From a virus: a DNA stretch of 32,433 nucleotides. Numbering within the stretch: position 1 is the first letter of the stretch; each line of letters begins with the position of its first letter. A program made the translations under genes and the position numbers. The notes under the pieces were generated by a model. The model saw nothing but the letters and a program-made list of their open reading frames with translations. It searched no databases and had not been told where the DNA came from. Positions 20,772-28,832 of this stretch are shown in pieces. The stretch covers positions 1 through 32,433 of IMG/VR virus record IMGVR_UViG_3300022701_000186; one strand, written 5' to 3'.

Positions 20772-21222
20772 AGATGTAGATAAAGGTTGGAAAAAGATTT
20801 TAAAAAATCTTAAAACAGAGAATGGCAGCTATGCTAAGGTCGGCATACAATCTGATGCAGGCAAAAATGAAGAAGATGAAGATAGCACTGCATATATATA
20901 TGAATATGCAGCAGCAAACGAATTTGGTACTAAAAAAATTCCATCACGTCCTTTTATAAGAAAAACATTTGATGAAAATAAAAATAAAATAGATGTTAAA
21001 GTATTAAGTCTGCAAAGTGATATTTATAAAGGCAAAGTAGACTTTAAAAAAGGATTAGGCCAATTAGGCCAATGGTACGAAGGGGTTATAAAAGAATCTA
21101 TTAAAAATACTAATTGGGAACCTAATGCCCCATCTACTATAGAAAAAAAAGGCAGTTCAAAGCCGTTAATAGATACTGGTACAATGAGAAACTCTATAAG
21201 ATCTGTGGAGGTATTTAAATGA
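20761..21222 (+). CDS. Neck/tail-completion protein (HK97 gp10-like)
   Basis: A 153-residue protein. AKVGIQSDAG, AYIYEYAAANEFGTKKIPSR and PFIRKTFDENK are the signature of the HK97 gp10/virion morphogenesis group, and the end (WEPNAPSTIEKKGSSKPLID then TGTMRNSI) is the usual C-terminus. These proteins join head and tail. It overlaps both neighbouring genes by 4-11 bases, which keeps neck proteins co-translated. Confidence 0.8.
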   Translation: MTVKDVDKGWKKILKNLKTENGSYAKVGIQSDAGKNEEDEDSTAYIYEYAAANEFGTKKIPSRPFIRKTFDENKNKIDVKVLSLQSDIYKGKVDFKKGLGQLGQWYEGVIKESIKNTNWEPNAPSTIEKKGSSKPLIDTGTMRNSIRSVEVFK

Positions 21223-21554
21223 CAACACAATTTAGATCATCTTTTACAGTTAGAAGAAAAGTTGCAGGTAGTTATGTAAATGGTTTTTGGGTAGAAGGTT
21301 CTGAATCATCTTTTGTAATACAGGCATCAGTACAACCAGTTCGTGGCTTAGAGATGGAGGAATTACCAGAAGCTAGACGTAATTCACAAGCGGTTAAAAT
21401 ATATACAGATACACAATTATTAACAGTTGCACCTGATGGCTCAACAAATCCAGATATATTAGAGGCCTTTGGTTTTGACTTTGAAATAATCTCAGTTATG
21501 CCTTACCAATCTAATGTAATTAGTCATTATAAATGCATGGGGGTAAAGTTATGA
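21219..21554 (+). CDS. Head-tail connector/stopper-like protein
   Basis: A 111-residue beta-rich protein (FTVRRKVAGSYVNGFWVEGS; FVIQASVQPVRGLEMEELPE; VKIYTDTQLLTVAPDG). The pattern RKxxGxYVxGxWVEG...ASVQPxxGxE is typical of small neck proteins of contractile-tailed phages. Its start overlaps the gp10-like gene by 4 bases (ATGA), and GAGGTATTTAA supplies the ribosome site. The likely place is the neck between connector and tail terminator. Confidence 0.7.
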   Translation: MTTQFRSSFTVRRKVAGSYVNGFWVEGSESSFVIQASVQPVRGLEMEELPEARRNSQAVKIYTDTQLLTVAPDGSTNPDILEAFGFDFEIISVMPYQSNVISHYKCMGVKL

Positions 21555-22096
21555 CGGTAGCTATATCTACACTTCAACTAGCTTTATATAATTGGATAAC
21601 AAGCGTGACAGGGGTCACAACTATATGGTCTTTTGCTAATGCACCGCAACCAGCGTTGCCTTATATAACATTGAATATATTAAATATAAATAGCACGGGT
21701 CCAGATTATGAAACGCCTCCTAATGATGATGGAGATGCAGCACTTTTTGGTAACCGTGAGCTTACTTTAGAAGTGAATTATTATGGGTCGGGTGGTATAG
21801 ATGCGCTTGAGAATTTAAGAACATCTATCCAACAAGTTAATATAAAAGAAACGTTGAATGCAGCAGGCATTGTATTTATCGATAGAGAGTTGAGCCAAAA
21901 TTTAACTTTTTTACAAGATAGTTTATATGAGGAAAGGCATTTAATGGAATTTAGGTTCAGATATTCTAATCAAGGTGCAAGCCCAACCTTATTTGAGGTT
22001 GGTATTATTGAGCGCGTTGGTATGGAGGGTGAATTTGATAAGGGTGATGGTAGCGTTGTTATTACGCAAACGTATGATATCGATAGCACACCATAG
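21551..22096 (+). CDS. Neck/tail terminator protein
   Basis: A 181-residue protein from ATG 21551, chosen over 21533 because a run of five G (21539-21543) sits 7 bases before it. The sequence LQLALYNWITSVTGVTTIWS, PQPALPYITLNIL and FGNRELTLEVNYYG matches the LIC_12616/tail-terminator style in which a small alpha/beta protein caps the sheath and tube. It overlaps the previous gene by 4 bases. The terminator-like hairpin after it closes the head-neck operon. Confidence 0.75.
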   Translation: MTVAISTLQLALYNWITSVTGVTTIWSFANAPQPALPYITLNILNINSTGPDYETPPNDDGDAALFGNRELTLEVNYYGSGGIDALENLRTSIQQVNIKETLNAAGIVFIDRELSQNLTFLQDSLYEERHLMEFRFRYSNQGASPTLFEVGIIERVGMEGEFDKGDGSVVITQTYDIDSTP

Positions 22097-22101
22097 GTTA
22101 A

Positions 22102-22140
22102 AACTCTAATTGTATAATGCAATTAAAAGAGTTATTATTT
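22102..22140 (+). terminator. Terminator at the end of the head-neck operon
   Basis: AACTCT (22102-22107) pairs with AGAGTT (22128-22133), and inside it TAATTG pairs with CAATTA (22107-22112 with 22120-22125), giving a bulged stem followed by TATTATTT. It lies six bases after the tail-terminator stop and before the G-run leader of the sheath gene. Confidence 0.55.
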
Positions 22141-22151
22141 AATTGAATACT

Positions 22152-22169
22152 TTTAATATTTCGGGGGGG
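22152..22169 (+). promoter_or_regulatory. Promoter and seven-G leader of the sheath gene
   Basis: TTTAAT (22152-22157, 5 of 6 to TATAAT) is followed after five bases by seven G (22163-22169), which end four bases before the sheath ATG. The layout matches the portal promoter. The -35 is poor. Confidence 0.5.
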
Positions 22170-22173
22170 AATT

Positions 22174-23469
22174 ATGAGTATACGTGACATAGTGAACGTA
22201 CAAATTACAAGACAAACCACACCTGTAAGCCAATTAGGTTTCGGTGTTGTTATGATTTTAGGCACACACAAAGTTTTCAATGAAAGAATTAGATATTACC
22301 AAGAAGCAGATTCTATTTTAGAGGATGGCTTTGAAGCTACAGATCCAGAATATGTAGCAGCTTTAGCGGTATTATCACAGCAACCACGTCCAATACAATT
22401 GGCAATTGGTAGACGTTCTGTTGATGATGTTGTTATGACTGTGGAAACTGTTGTAGATTCTACAAATTACACAGTAACAATAAACGGTACTGATTTTACA
22501 ATTAACTCAGGTGTTGCTGCAACTAACTTAACGATAGCTGCGGCTTTAGTATCTGCTATTAATGGTGGTTCAGAGCCTGTTACTGCAGTTGATAATCTAG
22601 ATGGTACTTATGATATTAATGCAGATGTGGCAAATGATGCATGGACATTAGCATTTGATGAAAATCAATCTGTAGCTGATTATGTAGCAAGTGACGCATT
22701 ACAAGATGATTTAACAGCGGTTAATGATGAAAATGATGACTGGTATGGCCTTGTATTAACATCAAGAGTTCAACAAGATGTTGAGGATGCTGCTGCATGG
22801 TGTGAAGCTCGTATTAAGTTATTTGGAACAGCTTCATCTGATACAGATATTTTAGATGCATTATCTACAACAGATATTGCTTATGTATTATCAGATGCTG
22901 AATATGCAAGAACATTTGTAATTTATCATGATCAAGCTGCTGATATTTATCCAGAAGCTGCATGGTTTGGTAAGCAATTCCCAACACCACCGGGGTCTAC
23001 AACATGGGCATTTAAGACATTAGCTACAATACCTTCTGTTAAGTTAACAGCTACACAACGTATTAACGCACAAAATAAGAATTGTAATACTTATGAAAAT
23101 AGAGGCGGTGTTAGCTTTACATATCAAGCCAAAGTTGCTGAAGGCGAATTTATAGATATTATTCGTGGTGTTGACTGGTTACAAGCTCGTATGACTGAAA
23201 GAATTTTCTCAAGATTAGTTAACTTACCTAAGATTCCTTATACAGATCCAGGTGCTGCAATTATTGAAGCTGAGATAAGAGCACAACTAGATATTGGTAT
23301 AGCTCAAGATTTAATTGCTGCAGATCCACAATATACGGTAACCATTCCTAAAGTTGCAGATCAACCATTTAATGATAGAGCAAATAGATATTTCCCAAAT
23401 ATAACATTCTTCGCGACTCTTGCTGGTGCTATACATAGCCTTGAGATTCGTGGTGTTGTTTCAGTATAA
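22174..23469 (+). CDS. Tail sheath protein (DUF3383 type)
   Basis: A 431-residue contractile sheath subunit. The N-terminus (VNVQITRQTTPVSQLGFGVV) and the C-terminal half (PEAAWFGKQFPTPPGSTTWA; RGVDWLQARMTERIFSRLVN; ITFFATLAGAIHSLEIRGVV) are the DUF3383 signature. Residues 84-150 are an inserted domain (YTVTINGTDFTINSGVAATN; AAALVSAINGGSEPVTA) whose DNA is nearly the same as part of the baseplate J gene, including a 20-base exact match. The protein surrounds the tube and contracts on infection. It heads a tail operon with its own promoter and G-run leader. Confidence 0.9.
   Translation: MSIRDIVNVQITRQTTPVSQLGFGVVMILGTHKVFNERIRYYQEADSILEDGFEATDPEYVAALAVLSQQPRPIQLAIGRRSVDDVVMTVETVVDSTNYTVTINGTDFTINSGVAATNLTIAAALVSAINGGSEPVTAVDNLDGTYDINADVANDAWTLAFDENQSVADYVASDALQDDLTAVNDENDDWYGLVLTSRVQQDVEDAAAWCEARIKLFGTASSDTDILDALSTTDIAYVLSDAEYARTFVIYHDQAADIYPEAAWFGKQFPTPPGSTTWAFKTLATIPSVKLTATQRINAQNKNCNTYENRGGVSFTYQAKVAEGEFIDIIRGVDWLQARMTERIFSRLVNLPKIPYTDPGAAIIEAEIRAQLDIGIAQDLIAADPQYTVTIPKVADQPFNDRANRYFPNITFFATLAGAIHSLEIRGVVSV
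22423..22680 (+). repeat. Inserted domain shared with the baseplate J gene
   Basis: The segment encoding sheath residues 84-168 resembles 30447-30671 in DNA as well as protein: bases 22513-22532 and 30531-30550 are identical, and similarity extends over about 110 bases around them. The domain has the pattern YTVxINGTxxTxNSGVAATNLT...LVSAINGxxEPVTA. It is a likely duplicated domain inside two otherwise unrelated tail proteins. Confidence 0.75.
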
Positions 23470-23484
23470 TTATAGGAGTTAAAT

Positions 23485-23937
23485 ATGAGTGGAGTTAGAA
23501 CATATAGCCCAAGCGAAATAGTGATGACAGTAAATGGCGTTGCTATGGGTAATTTTGCAGATGGTACATTTATAACCGTTGCAAGAGATGAGCAAAGTTT
23601 TACAAAAGTAACAGGTGCTGATGGAACTGTATCTAGATCTAAAAGTAATAATAGATCAGGTACTGTTACATTATCATTACAACAAACAAGTCCTTCTAAT
23701 GAAGTCTTAAGTGCATTGCTTGCACAAGATGAGTTAGATAATAGCGGTGTGGTGCCTGTTTTAATAAAAGATAATTCAGGTACATCAAGATTCTTTTCAG
23801 GTACTGGTTGGATACAAGGTATGCCATCAGTAGAATATGCAAAAGAAATTGCTAACCGTGAATGGGTTATCGAAATGGCAGACATGGAATTTAATGTTGC
23901 AGGTAACCTAGGTGTTGGTGTTGCTGAAGAAGCTTAA
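23485..23937 (+). CDS. Tail tube protein (DUF3277 type)
   Basis: A 150-residue tube protein. YSPSEIVMTVNGVAMGNFAD, GTFITVARDEQSFTKVTGAD and the SRSKSNNRSGTVTLSLQQTS segment are typical of DUF3277 tubes, a fold related to Hcp and T4 gp19. It forms hexameric rings inside the sheath. Gene order sheath-tube-chaperone is standard. TAGGAG lies 9 bases before the ATG. Confidence 0.88.
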   Translation: MSGVRTYSPSEIVMTVNGVAMGNFADGTFITVARDEQSFTKVTGADGTVSRSKSNNRSGTVTLSLQQTSPSNEVLSALLAQDELDNSGVVPVLIKDNSGTSRFFSGTGWIQGMPSVEYAKEIANREWVIEMADMEFNVAGNLGVGVAEEA

Positions 23938-23957
23938 TTTAATATAAAGGGAGTTTT

Positions 23958-24410
23958 ATGATTGAGTCTAAAGAAAAGATAATTGAAGGTGCAAAATATT
24001 ATGTTAGTCAGTTTCCTGCGCGTCGTGCATTGAAGCTACAAACAAGGTTAGTAAAATTATTAGCGCCAAGTTTATTTGCTACATTAGGTTCAGCTAAATC
24101 TATGGATATTTTAGATGTGGATTTATCTGATTTATCAATAGGTAAGGCTGTTGAAATGTTAGTTAATAGGTTAGATGAAAATGATCTTGAAAACTTAGTT
24201 TTAGAACTCCTTTGCATGACAAGACGCGAAGGCAAAGAAATTACACCACAGCATTTTGATATGGTGTATGCAGGTAATTTTAATGAACTTTTTAAAGCAT
24301 TATTTTTTGTTTTAGAGGTAAATTTTGCATCTTTTTTTCAGGCGATCGATATTGGCAAGCTAAATATACAAGCAAGCAGTCAAGTCGATCAAAAGAACTT
24401 GGAAAATTAA
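23958..24410 (+). CDS. Tail assembly chaperone, short (G-like) product
   Basis: A 150-residue helical protein immediately before the tape measure region, the position of lambda G and its myovirus equivalents. It ends in-frame at 24410, but the run of seven T at 24332-24338 is read as TCT-TTT-TTT-CAG, a slippery T-TTT-TTT site near its end. A -1 slip there joins it to a second frame that continues to 24592. The chaperone coats the tape measure and recruits tube subunits. AAGGGAGT is the ribosome site. Confidence 0.85.
   Translation: MIESKEKIIEGAKYYVSQFPARRALKLQTRLVKLLAPSLFATLGSAKSMDILDVDLSDLSIGKAVEMLVNRLDENDLENLVLELLCMTRREGKEITPQHFDMVYAGNFNELFKALFFVLEVNFASFFQAIDIGKLNIQASSQVDQKNLEN
24332..24338 (+). 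promoter_or_regulatory. Programmed -1 frameshift slippery site
   Basis: Seven consecutive T form the heptamer T-TTT-TTT in the frame of the chaperone gene. After a -1 slip the next codon is TCA (24338-24340), and the -1 frame stays open for 85 codons to the TGA at 24590-24592. This matches the conserved frameshift that makes G and GT in long-tailed phages. Confidence 0.8.
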
Positions 24411-24592
24411 GAGAAGATTTAAGTCAAGAGTATATTATTTGGCGTCTTGTTTTTGAGAAAGTTGCAACATTAGAAGAGCTTGAAACTCATTGGAGTTTAG
24501 ATGATGTTGCTAGGGCTAATGCTTTATTAGATATGAAAAATACTTATGAAGCATATGAGTATGAAAAAATGAAGGCTAAGAGCAAGCGATGA
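24338..24592 (+). CDS. Tail chaperone extension made by -1 frameshift (T part)
   Basis: The -1 frame after the slippery site encodes about 84 residues: SGDRYWQAKYTSKQSS, then LSQEYIIWRLVFEKVATLEE and THWSLDDVARANALLDMKNT, ending AYEYEKMKAKSKR. The WSLDDVARANALLDM pattern is typical of the T domain, which binds the tape measure protein. It has no start codon of its own in a suitable place and is expressed as a fusion with the chaperone at 23958. Its TGA overlaps ATG 24589 (ATGA), the usual coupling to the next structural gene. Confidence 0.82.
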   Translation, partial: SGDRYWQAKYTSKQSSRSKELGKLREDLSQEYIIWRLVFEKVATLEELETHWSLDDVARANALLDMKNTYEAYEYEKMKAKSKR

Positions 24593-24628
24593 CAACAGTT
24601 AAACTATTAGATTATAAAACCAATCTTT

Positions 24629-24651
24629 GTTATAATATTTCTGATTATAAC
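24629..24651 (+). promoter_or_regulatory. Hairpin upstream of the HNH gene
   Basis: GTTATAAT (24629-24636) and ATTATAAC (24644-24651) form a perfect 8-bp stem with a 7-base loop, ending 2 bases before the AGGGAG ribosome site of the HNH gene. It contains TATAAT on the plus strand at 24631-24636, so it may also be a promoter, allowing the gene to be expressed alone. No U-run follows. Confidence 0.5.
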
Positions 24652-24666
24652 TTAGGGAGTTTTTAT

Positions 24667-25383
24667 ATGAAAAATTGTAGTAAATGTCATGCTTTAAAAT
24701 CTTTTGATAATTTTTATTTGCATAAGAATATTTATAGTTCTTGGTGTAAAGAATGTACTAGAAATCAAGTTAATCAATATCGAAAAAATAATACTGAAAA
24801 AGTAAAACAAAGAAAAAAAGATTATTATGAGAATAATAAAGAAAGAATATTACAAAAAAATCAGGAATATAGAGACAATAATCCAAGAGATTATTCTGAA
24901 GAATATAAACGTTATTTAGAAAGAGTTGGAATTGAACAATATCGTAAAGAATGCCGTGAACGTTCTAAAAAATATCGTGAGAATAATCGTGAAAAAATAA
25001 ATAAAAAAGCTCGTGACTTTAGAAATGCAAATATAGAAAAAGCTATTAAAAAAAATAGATTATATAGAGAAATAAAAGGTGAGAAGCTTTTAGAAAGAAG
25101 ACGTGAACTTTATTATGAAGATTATGAAAGACATTTAAATTATAAAAGAACACGTGATGCTATTAAAAAATTGCATACTCCATCATGGGCAAATTTAGAA
25201 AAGATAAATTCTATTTATAAAGAATGTTATGAAATGAACAAAAAAGAAGGAAGAAAAAAATATGCTGTTGATCATATCATTCCATTAAGAGCAAACAACG
25301 TATCTGGGTTACATTATGAAAATAATTTAAGAATTATTTGTTATAAAGAAAATTCCAGAAAACAAAATAAACTGGAGGAATGA
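24667..25383 (+). CDS. HNH homing endonuclease, free-standing
   Basis: A 238-residue protein from ATG 24667. AGGGAG (24654-24659) precedes this ATG, whereas the in-frame ATG at 24589 belongs to the old gene junction. The N-terminus has a zinc-ribbon pair CSKC...CKEC (Cys4, 7, 27, 30). The middle is a long, highly basic helix. The C-terminus is an HNH motif (YAVDHIIPLRANNVSGLHYE and NNLRIICYKENSRKQNK) with His203, His216 and Asn229 as candidate active residues. It separates the chaperone from the tape measure and is most likely a mobile homing gene. Its last codons (CTGGAGGAA) provide the ribosome site of the tape measure gene. Confidence 0.9.
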   Translation: MKNCSKCHALKSFDNFYLHKNIYSSWCKECTRNQVNQYRKNNTEKVKQRKKDYYENNKERILQKNQEYRDNNPRDYSEEYKRYLERVGIEQYRKECRERSKKYRENNREKINKKARDFRNANIEKAIKKNRLYREIKGEKLLERRRELYYEDYERHLNYKRTRDAIKKLHTPSWANLEKINSIYKECYEMNKKEGRKKYAVDHIIPLRANNVSGLHYENNLRIICYKENSRKQNKLEE

Positions 25384-25387
25384 AATT

Positions 25388-26944
25388 ATGGCAACAGTCC
25401 GGGAGTTAACTACTTCTATTGGTTTTAAGGTTGATGATAAAAAACTTCGATCTATAAATCAAAGTATGGATCAGATAAAGACCAGTATACTTGCTGTTGG
25501 AGCGGCGGCTGCTGCTGCTGCGGCTGGTTTATTTAAACTTGCATCTTCAACAGCAGAACAAGGCGATAATATTGCTAAAACCGCTAGAGATTTAGGTATA
25601 GGCACTGATGCTTTACAAGAATATGCTTATGCAGCAAATATTGCTGGTATTTCTCAAGGAGAACTAGAAAAAGGTTTAAAATTATTTTCAAGATCAATGG
25701 GTCAGGCTGCTCAAGGTACTGGCATTGCTGCTACACAATTAGAATATTTAGGTATTACTGTTCGTGATGCTAATGGTGAAATGAAATCAAATGAAGTTTT
25801 ATTAGAAGAAGTAGGAGATAAATTAAGAGAAGTTGAAGATGCATCAATAAGAGCTTCTATATCTCAGGATTTATTTGGTAGATCAGGCCAAAGAATGGGA
25901 ACATTTTTAATTCAAAATAGAGATACATTAGATGAATTAAGACAAAGAGCCCATGAATTAGGAATAGTAATTGATAAAGAAACCTTAACAGCTTCAGAAG
26001 TTTTTACAGATAGTTTATTTGAAGCTAACGAAGTAATGAGAGGTTTAAAAAATCTTATTGGCGGAGAATTATTGCCAGTATTTACAGATTTATTTGATAG
26101 TTTTAGAGATTTTGTATTAATTAACAGAGAATTAATTAAAGTAAGAATACAAAGCTTTATTGAAGGTACTATCACATTCTTAAAAGGTTTATGGGCAGTA
26201 TTATCAGCTTTAATAGATACGTTTGATTTCTTTGCGCAAGTTGTAGGTGGATCAGCCAATGCATTAAAGTTATTATTTGCATTTTTTGTTGCAGCTAAAT
26301 TATCTAACTTTATAGGTGCTCTTGTAAGTTTAGTATCTGCACTTAGGGCTGTAGGTTTAGCTGGTATATTTGCGTCTATTTCAACGGCTCCTTTATCGGC
26401 AGTTATATTTGCAATTACAGCAGCTATCGTTTTATTAATAGCTTATTGGGATCAAGTTAAATTATGGATACCTGACTGGGTATTTGCTACATGGGATATG
26501 TTATCCAATGCTATTAGTGGAGTGGTTGGTACTGTTATCGATGCAGTTAAATGGGTAGGTGAGTTATTAGGTTTACTTGATGAAGATAATGAAGTTAATG
26601 TTGACGTTAATAGAAACTTAAAAACAGGCGCGCAGAATTTTACGCCAGCAGAGCAATTAAGACAAAGTGGAAACAGACAAGAGATAACAGATCGCATAAC
26701 AAGTGGAACTATAGGTGAAATGGTAGAGCAAAGGCCTATGGCTGCTTTCCAACCTGTCAATAATGTAAATACATCTAATAGTTCAAGAAATGTAAATGTT
26801 AAATCAGATATAACAGTTAACGTACCTGCGGGCACATCTGAGGAGCAATCTGCATTTTTAAAACAAGCTGCACGTGAAGCGTTTAGAGAAGAATATGAAA
26901 ACAGCTTGCAAAATGTTTTAGTTAATAACCCTGAATTAGAGTAA
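25388..26944 (+). CDS. Tape measure protein
   Basis: A 518-residue protein that sets tail length. The N-terminus (MATVRELTTSIGFKVDDKKL), an alanine-rich helix (AVGAAAAAAAAGLF, about 37-50), long heptad helices to residue 230, hydrophobic segments at about 275-360 (LLFAFFVAAKLSNFIGALVS; SAVIFAITAAIVLLIAYWDQ), and a serine/asparagine-rich tail are all usual. At about 1.5 angstroms per residue it predicts a short tail of roughly 75-80 nm; this is a family rule of thumb. The start ATG has the same first codons as the ATG at 24589, suggesting that the gene was displaced by the HNH insertion. Confidence 0.9.
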   Translation: MATVRELTTSIGFKVDDKKLRSINQSMDQIKTSILAVGAAAAAAAAGLFKLASSTAEQGDNIAKTARDLGIGTDALQEYAYAANIAGISQGELEKGLKLFSRSMGQAAQGTGIAATQLEYLGITVRDANGEMKSNEVLLEEVGDKLREVEDASIRASISQDLFGRSGQRMGTFLIQNRDTLDELRQRAHELGIVIDKETLTASEVFTDSLFEANEVMRGLKNLIGGELLPVFTDLFDSFRDFVLINRELIKVRIQSFIEGTITFLKGLWAVLSALIDTFDFFAQVVGGSANALKLLFAFFVAAKLSNFIGALVSLVSALRAVGLAGIFASISTAPLSAVIFAITAAIVLLIAYWDQVKLWIPDWVFATWDMLSNAISGVVGTVIDAVKWVGELLGLLDEDNEVNVDVNRNLKTGAQNFTPAEQLRQSGNRQEITDRITSGTIGEMVEQRPMAAFQPVNNVNTSNSSRNVNVKSDITVNVPAGTSEEQSAFLKQAAREAFREEYENSLQNVLVNNPELE

Positions 26945-26950
26945 AAAATT

Positions 26951-27586
26951 ATGGCAATATCATTATTATATAATCCTAGGGGTCAAAGAAAAACAGCAAT
27001 AGGAACTTTAGTTATAGAGGCAACTTTATCAGAAAATCATGAAGCTACATGTACAGTAACAGACCAGCCTATTGAGACAGGTGCGAGGATTTCAGATCAT
27101 ATCATATTGGATCCTGAGAGGGTAACAATACAGGGTTTTGTTTCTGATTCTCCTTTAAGTTTAGCATCTGGGTTTAATTCTCAAACAACATTTGATGAGT
27201 TATATGCAATAAGAGAAGCAAGACAATTAGTAACAGCTGTTACTGGTTATAGAGTTTATACAGATATGGCAATAACACGTATATCGGTGCCTAGAGATCA
27301 GAATACAGGTCAGTCAATAAGATTTACTGTTGAGTTAAAGAAAGTAAATAGGGTTGGCAGCTTAACTATAGAATTATTTGAGGATGTATTATCTGAGGTT
27401 AATGGTGTTGTAGATCAAGCATCTAGCCGTCTTAACCTTGGTAGATTTACGCCAGTTGATTTAACAACTAACTTACCTAATTTAAATGCAGCAACAGCGC
27501 AGCAATATCAGGCATTAGATACAGCGGCTCGTGATATAGCATCTGATGTTTTAGGTAGAGTAACTAGTACTTTAACAGGAGTTTAG
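26951..27586 (+). CDS. Baseplate Dit-like/hub-attached protein
   Basis: A 211-residue protein. TLVIEATLSENHEATCTVTD and PIETGARISDHIILDPERVT (residues 20-60), then VTIQGFVSDSPLS, form the signature N-terminal domain of Dit-like baseplate proteins in simplified myoviruses. It probably forms a ring between the tube end and the hub. Gene order tape measure-Dit-plug-hub-spike matches Pam3-like phages. The start follows the tape measure stop by 6 bases. Confidence 0.75.
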   Translation: MAISLLYNPRGQRKTAIGTLVIEATLSENHEATCTVTDQPIETGARISDHIILDPERVTIQGFVSDSPLSLASGFNSQTTFDELYAIREARQLVTAVTGYRVYTDMAITRISVPRDQNTGQSIRFTVELKKVNRVGSLTIELFEDVLSEVNGVVDQASSRLNLGRFTPVDLTTNLPNLNAATAQQYQALDTAARDIASDVLGRVTSTLTGV

Positions 27587-27588
27587 AG

Positions 27589-27924
27589 ATGAGTTTTATA
27601 ATACCAACTCAAAGTTTGCCAGCATATAGTTTTGAGATTGCATTAGAGGGTGCTACATATCGTATAGCTTTGATATGGAATAGTAGACATGAATATTGGA
27701 CAATGGATTTAAAAGACAGGCAGGGAAATATTTTAATTGGTGGCATTAAGTTAGTTATTAATTATGAAATATTATTTAGATATCGTCGTGGTGATGTTCC
27801 ACCGGGTGCAATAGTTCCTGTTGATATAACTGGTAGATTAGAGCGTATTGGTCGCAATGATTTAGGTACCAATGTAAAATTAGTTTACTTAACTGAGGAT
27901 GAGGTTAATGGCATTATTTCTTAG
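27589..27924 (+). CDS. Baseplate plug protein
   Basis: A 111-residue beta-rich protein (YSFEIALEGATYRIALIWNS; YWTMDLKDRQGNILIGGIKL; RGDVPPGAIVPVDITG). The pattern SFEIxLEGxxYRIxLxWNSRxxYWTMDL is typical of the small baseplate plug family (cyanophage Pam3 gp18-like). It starts two bases after the Dit-like gene and overlaps the hub gene by 17 bases. It likely stabilises the hub inside the baseplate. Confidence 0.75.
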   Translation: MSFIIPTQSLPAYSFEIALEGATYRIALIWNSRHEYWTMDLKDRQGNILIGGIKLVINYEILFRYRRGDVPPGAIVPVDITGRLERIGRNDLGTNVKLVYLTEDEVNGIIS

Positions 27925-28831
27925 GGATATATTAGTAAACATAAATAACCCTGAAACTGGTTTAGATCAGAATTTTGCGGCTTCAACTTTGCGTATTGCT
28001 TTTATGGTTGAGAAAAACACAAAGGCGGATAGCAATACAGCTAAGGTTGATGTTTATAACTTAAGTGAATATACCAGAAGCTTGCTTAGGGAGTTTGATG
28101 ATACTCTAACAATAAGTGCAGGTTACTCGGAAGGGTATGGCAATAAATTAATGTTTAAGGGACAGCTAACTAAGATTAATCATAAGAAAAACTTACCAGA
28201 TATTATATCAACATTAACATGTGGAGATGGAGTAAAGAAGACAAGAGAAACAAGGGCAAGCGTTAGTTATGAAGAGGGTTCAAAGTCTAGTGATATTATA
28301 AGAGACTTAGCTAATAAATTACAATTACCAATAAAAGAAATACCTGATGACATAAAGGAAACATATTTGCAGGGGTTTTCTCATAGTGGCAGCGTTAAGG
28401 AAGCATTGAATAAGGTAATTGATAAAGCAGGTTTAGAATGGTCTGTGCAAAATGAAGAGATACAAATAATAAAAAAAAGAAATGTTACCAAGACACAGGA
28501 AATTATTATATCTCAATTAGAGGGTTTAATTGAGCAGCCTGAGAAGCTTCATGATTTGGAAGCTAACTTGGCGGGGGCACAACCTAAGCCCGGTTACAGA
28601 ATAAAAATGTTATTAAATCCTGATATTGAGCCGGGTATAAAAGTATTTTTAGAAAGTCCTAATGTGCAATTAGAGCAGCCAGAATTTAGAGTAGAGAAAG
28701 TAACGCATACTGGTGATAACTGGGCTGGTGATTTTATAACTGAGTTTACAATAGTAGAAATAACACCACCTGCAGAGGTTATCTTGCCCGGTAAAACAGT
28801 AACGATTTCAAGACCAACAATAGAGGGGTAA
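27908..28831 (+). CDS. Baseplate hub protein (gp27/gpD-like)
   Basis: A 307-residue protein from ATG 27908, chosen over 27899 because GAGG lies 3-4 bases before it. Early features (FAASTLRIAFMVEKNTKADS; AKVDVYNLSEYTRSLL; LTISAGYSEGYGNKLMFKGQ) and the later repeat of a similar barrel (LPIKEIPDDIKETYLQGFSH; GSVKEALNKVIDKAGLEWSV) are typical of the hub fold that caps the tube and carries the spike. Spike gene follows directly. The C-terminal part (PGYRIKMLLNPDIEPG; VEKVTHTGDNWAGDFITEF) is the usual last beta domain. Confidence 0.85.
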   Translation: MALFLRDILVNINNPETGLDQNFAASTLRIAFMVEKNTKADSNTAKVDVYNLSEYTRSLLREFDDTLTISAGYSEGYGNKLMFKGQLTKINHKKNLPDIISTLTCGDGVKKTRETRASVSYEEGSKSSDIIRDLANKLQLPIKEIPDDIKETYLQGFSHSGSVKEALNKVIDKAGLEWSVQNEEIQIIKKRNVTKTQEIIISQLEGLIEQPEKLHDLEANLAGAQPKPGYRIKMLLNPDIEPGIKVFLESPNVQLEQPEFRVEKVTHTGDNWAGDFITEFTIVEITPPAEVILPGKTVTISRPTIEG

Positions 28832-28832
28832 C

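Noticed and set aside
23361-23885. 174-codon minus-strand open frame opposite the end of the sheath and the tube gene
   Set aside because: It spans two well-supported plus-strand genes and the gap between them, and shows no protein-like motif or Shine-Dalgarno.
26452-26835. Minus-strand open frame opposite the tape measure gene
   Set aside because: Antisense shadow; the plus strand is a continuous tape measure with typical features.
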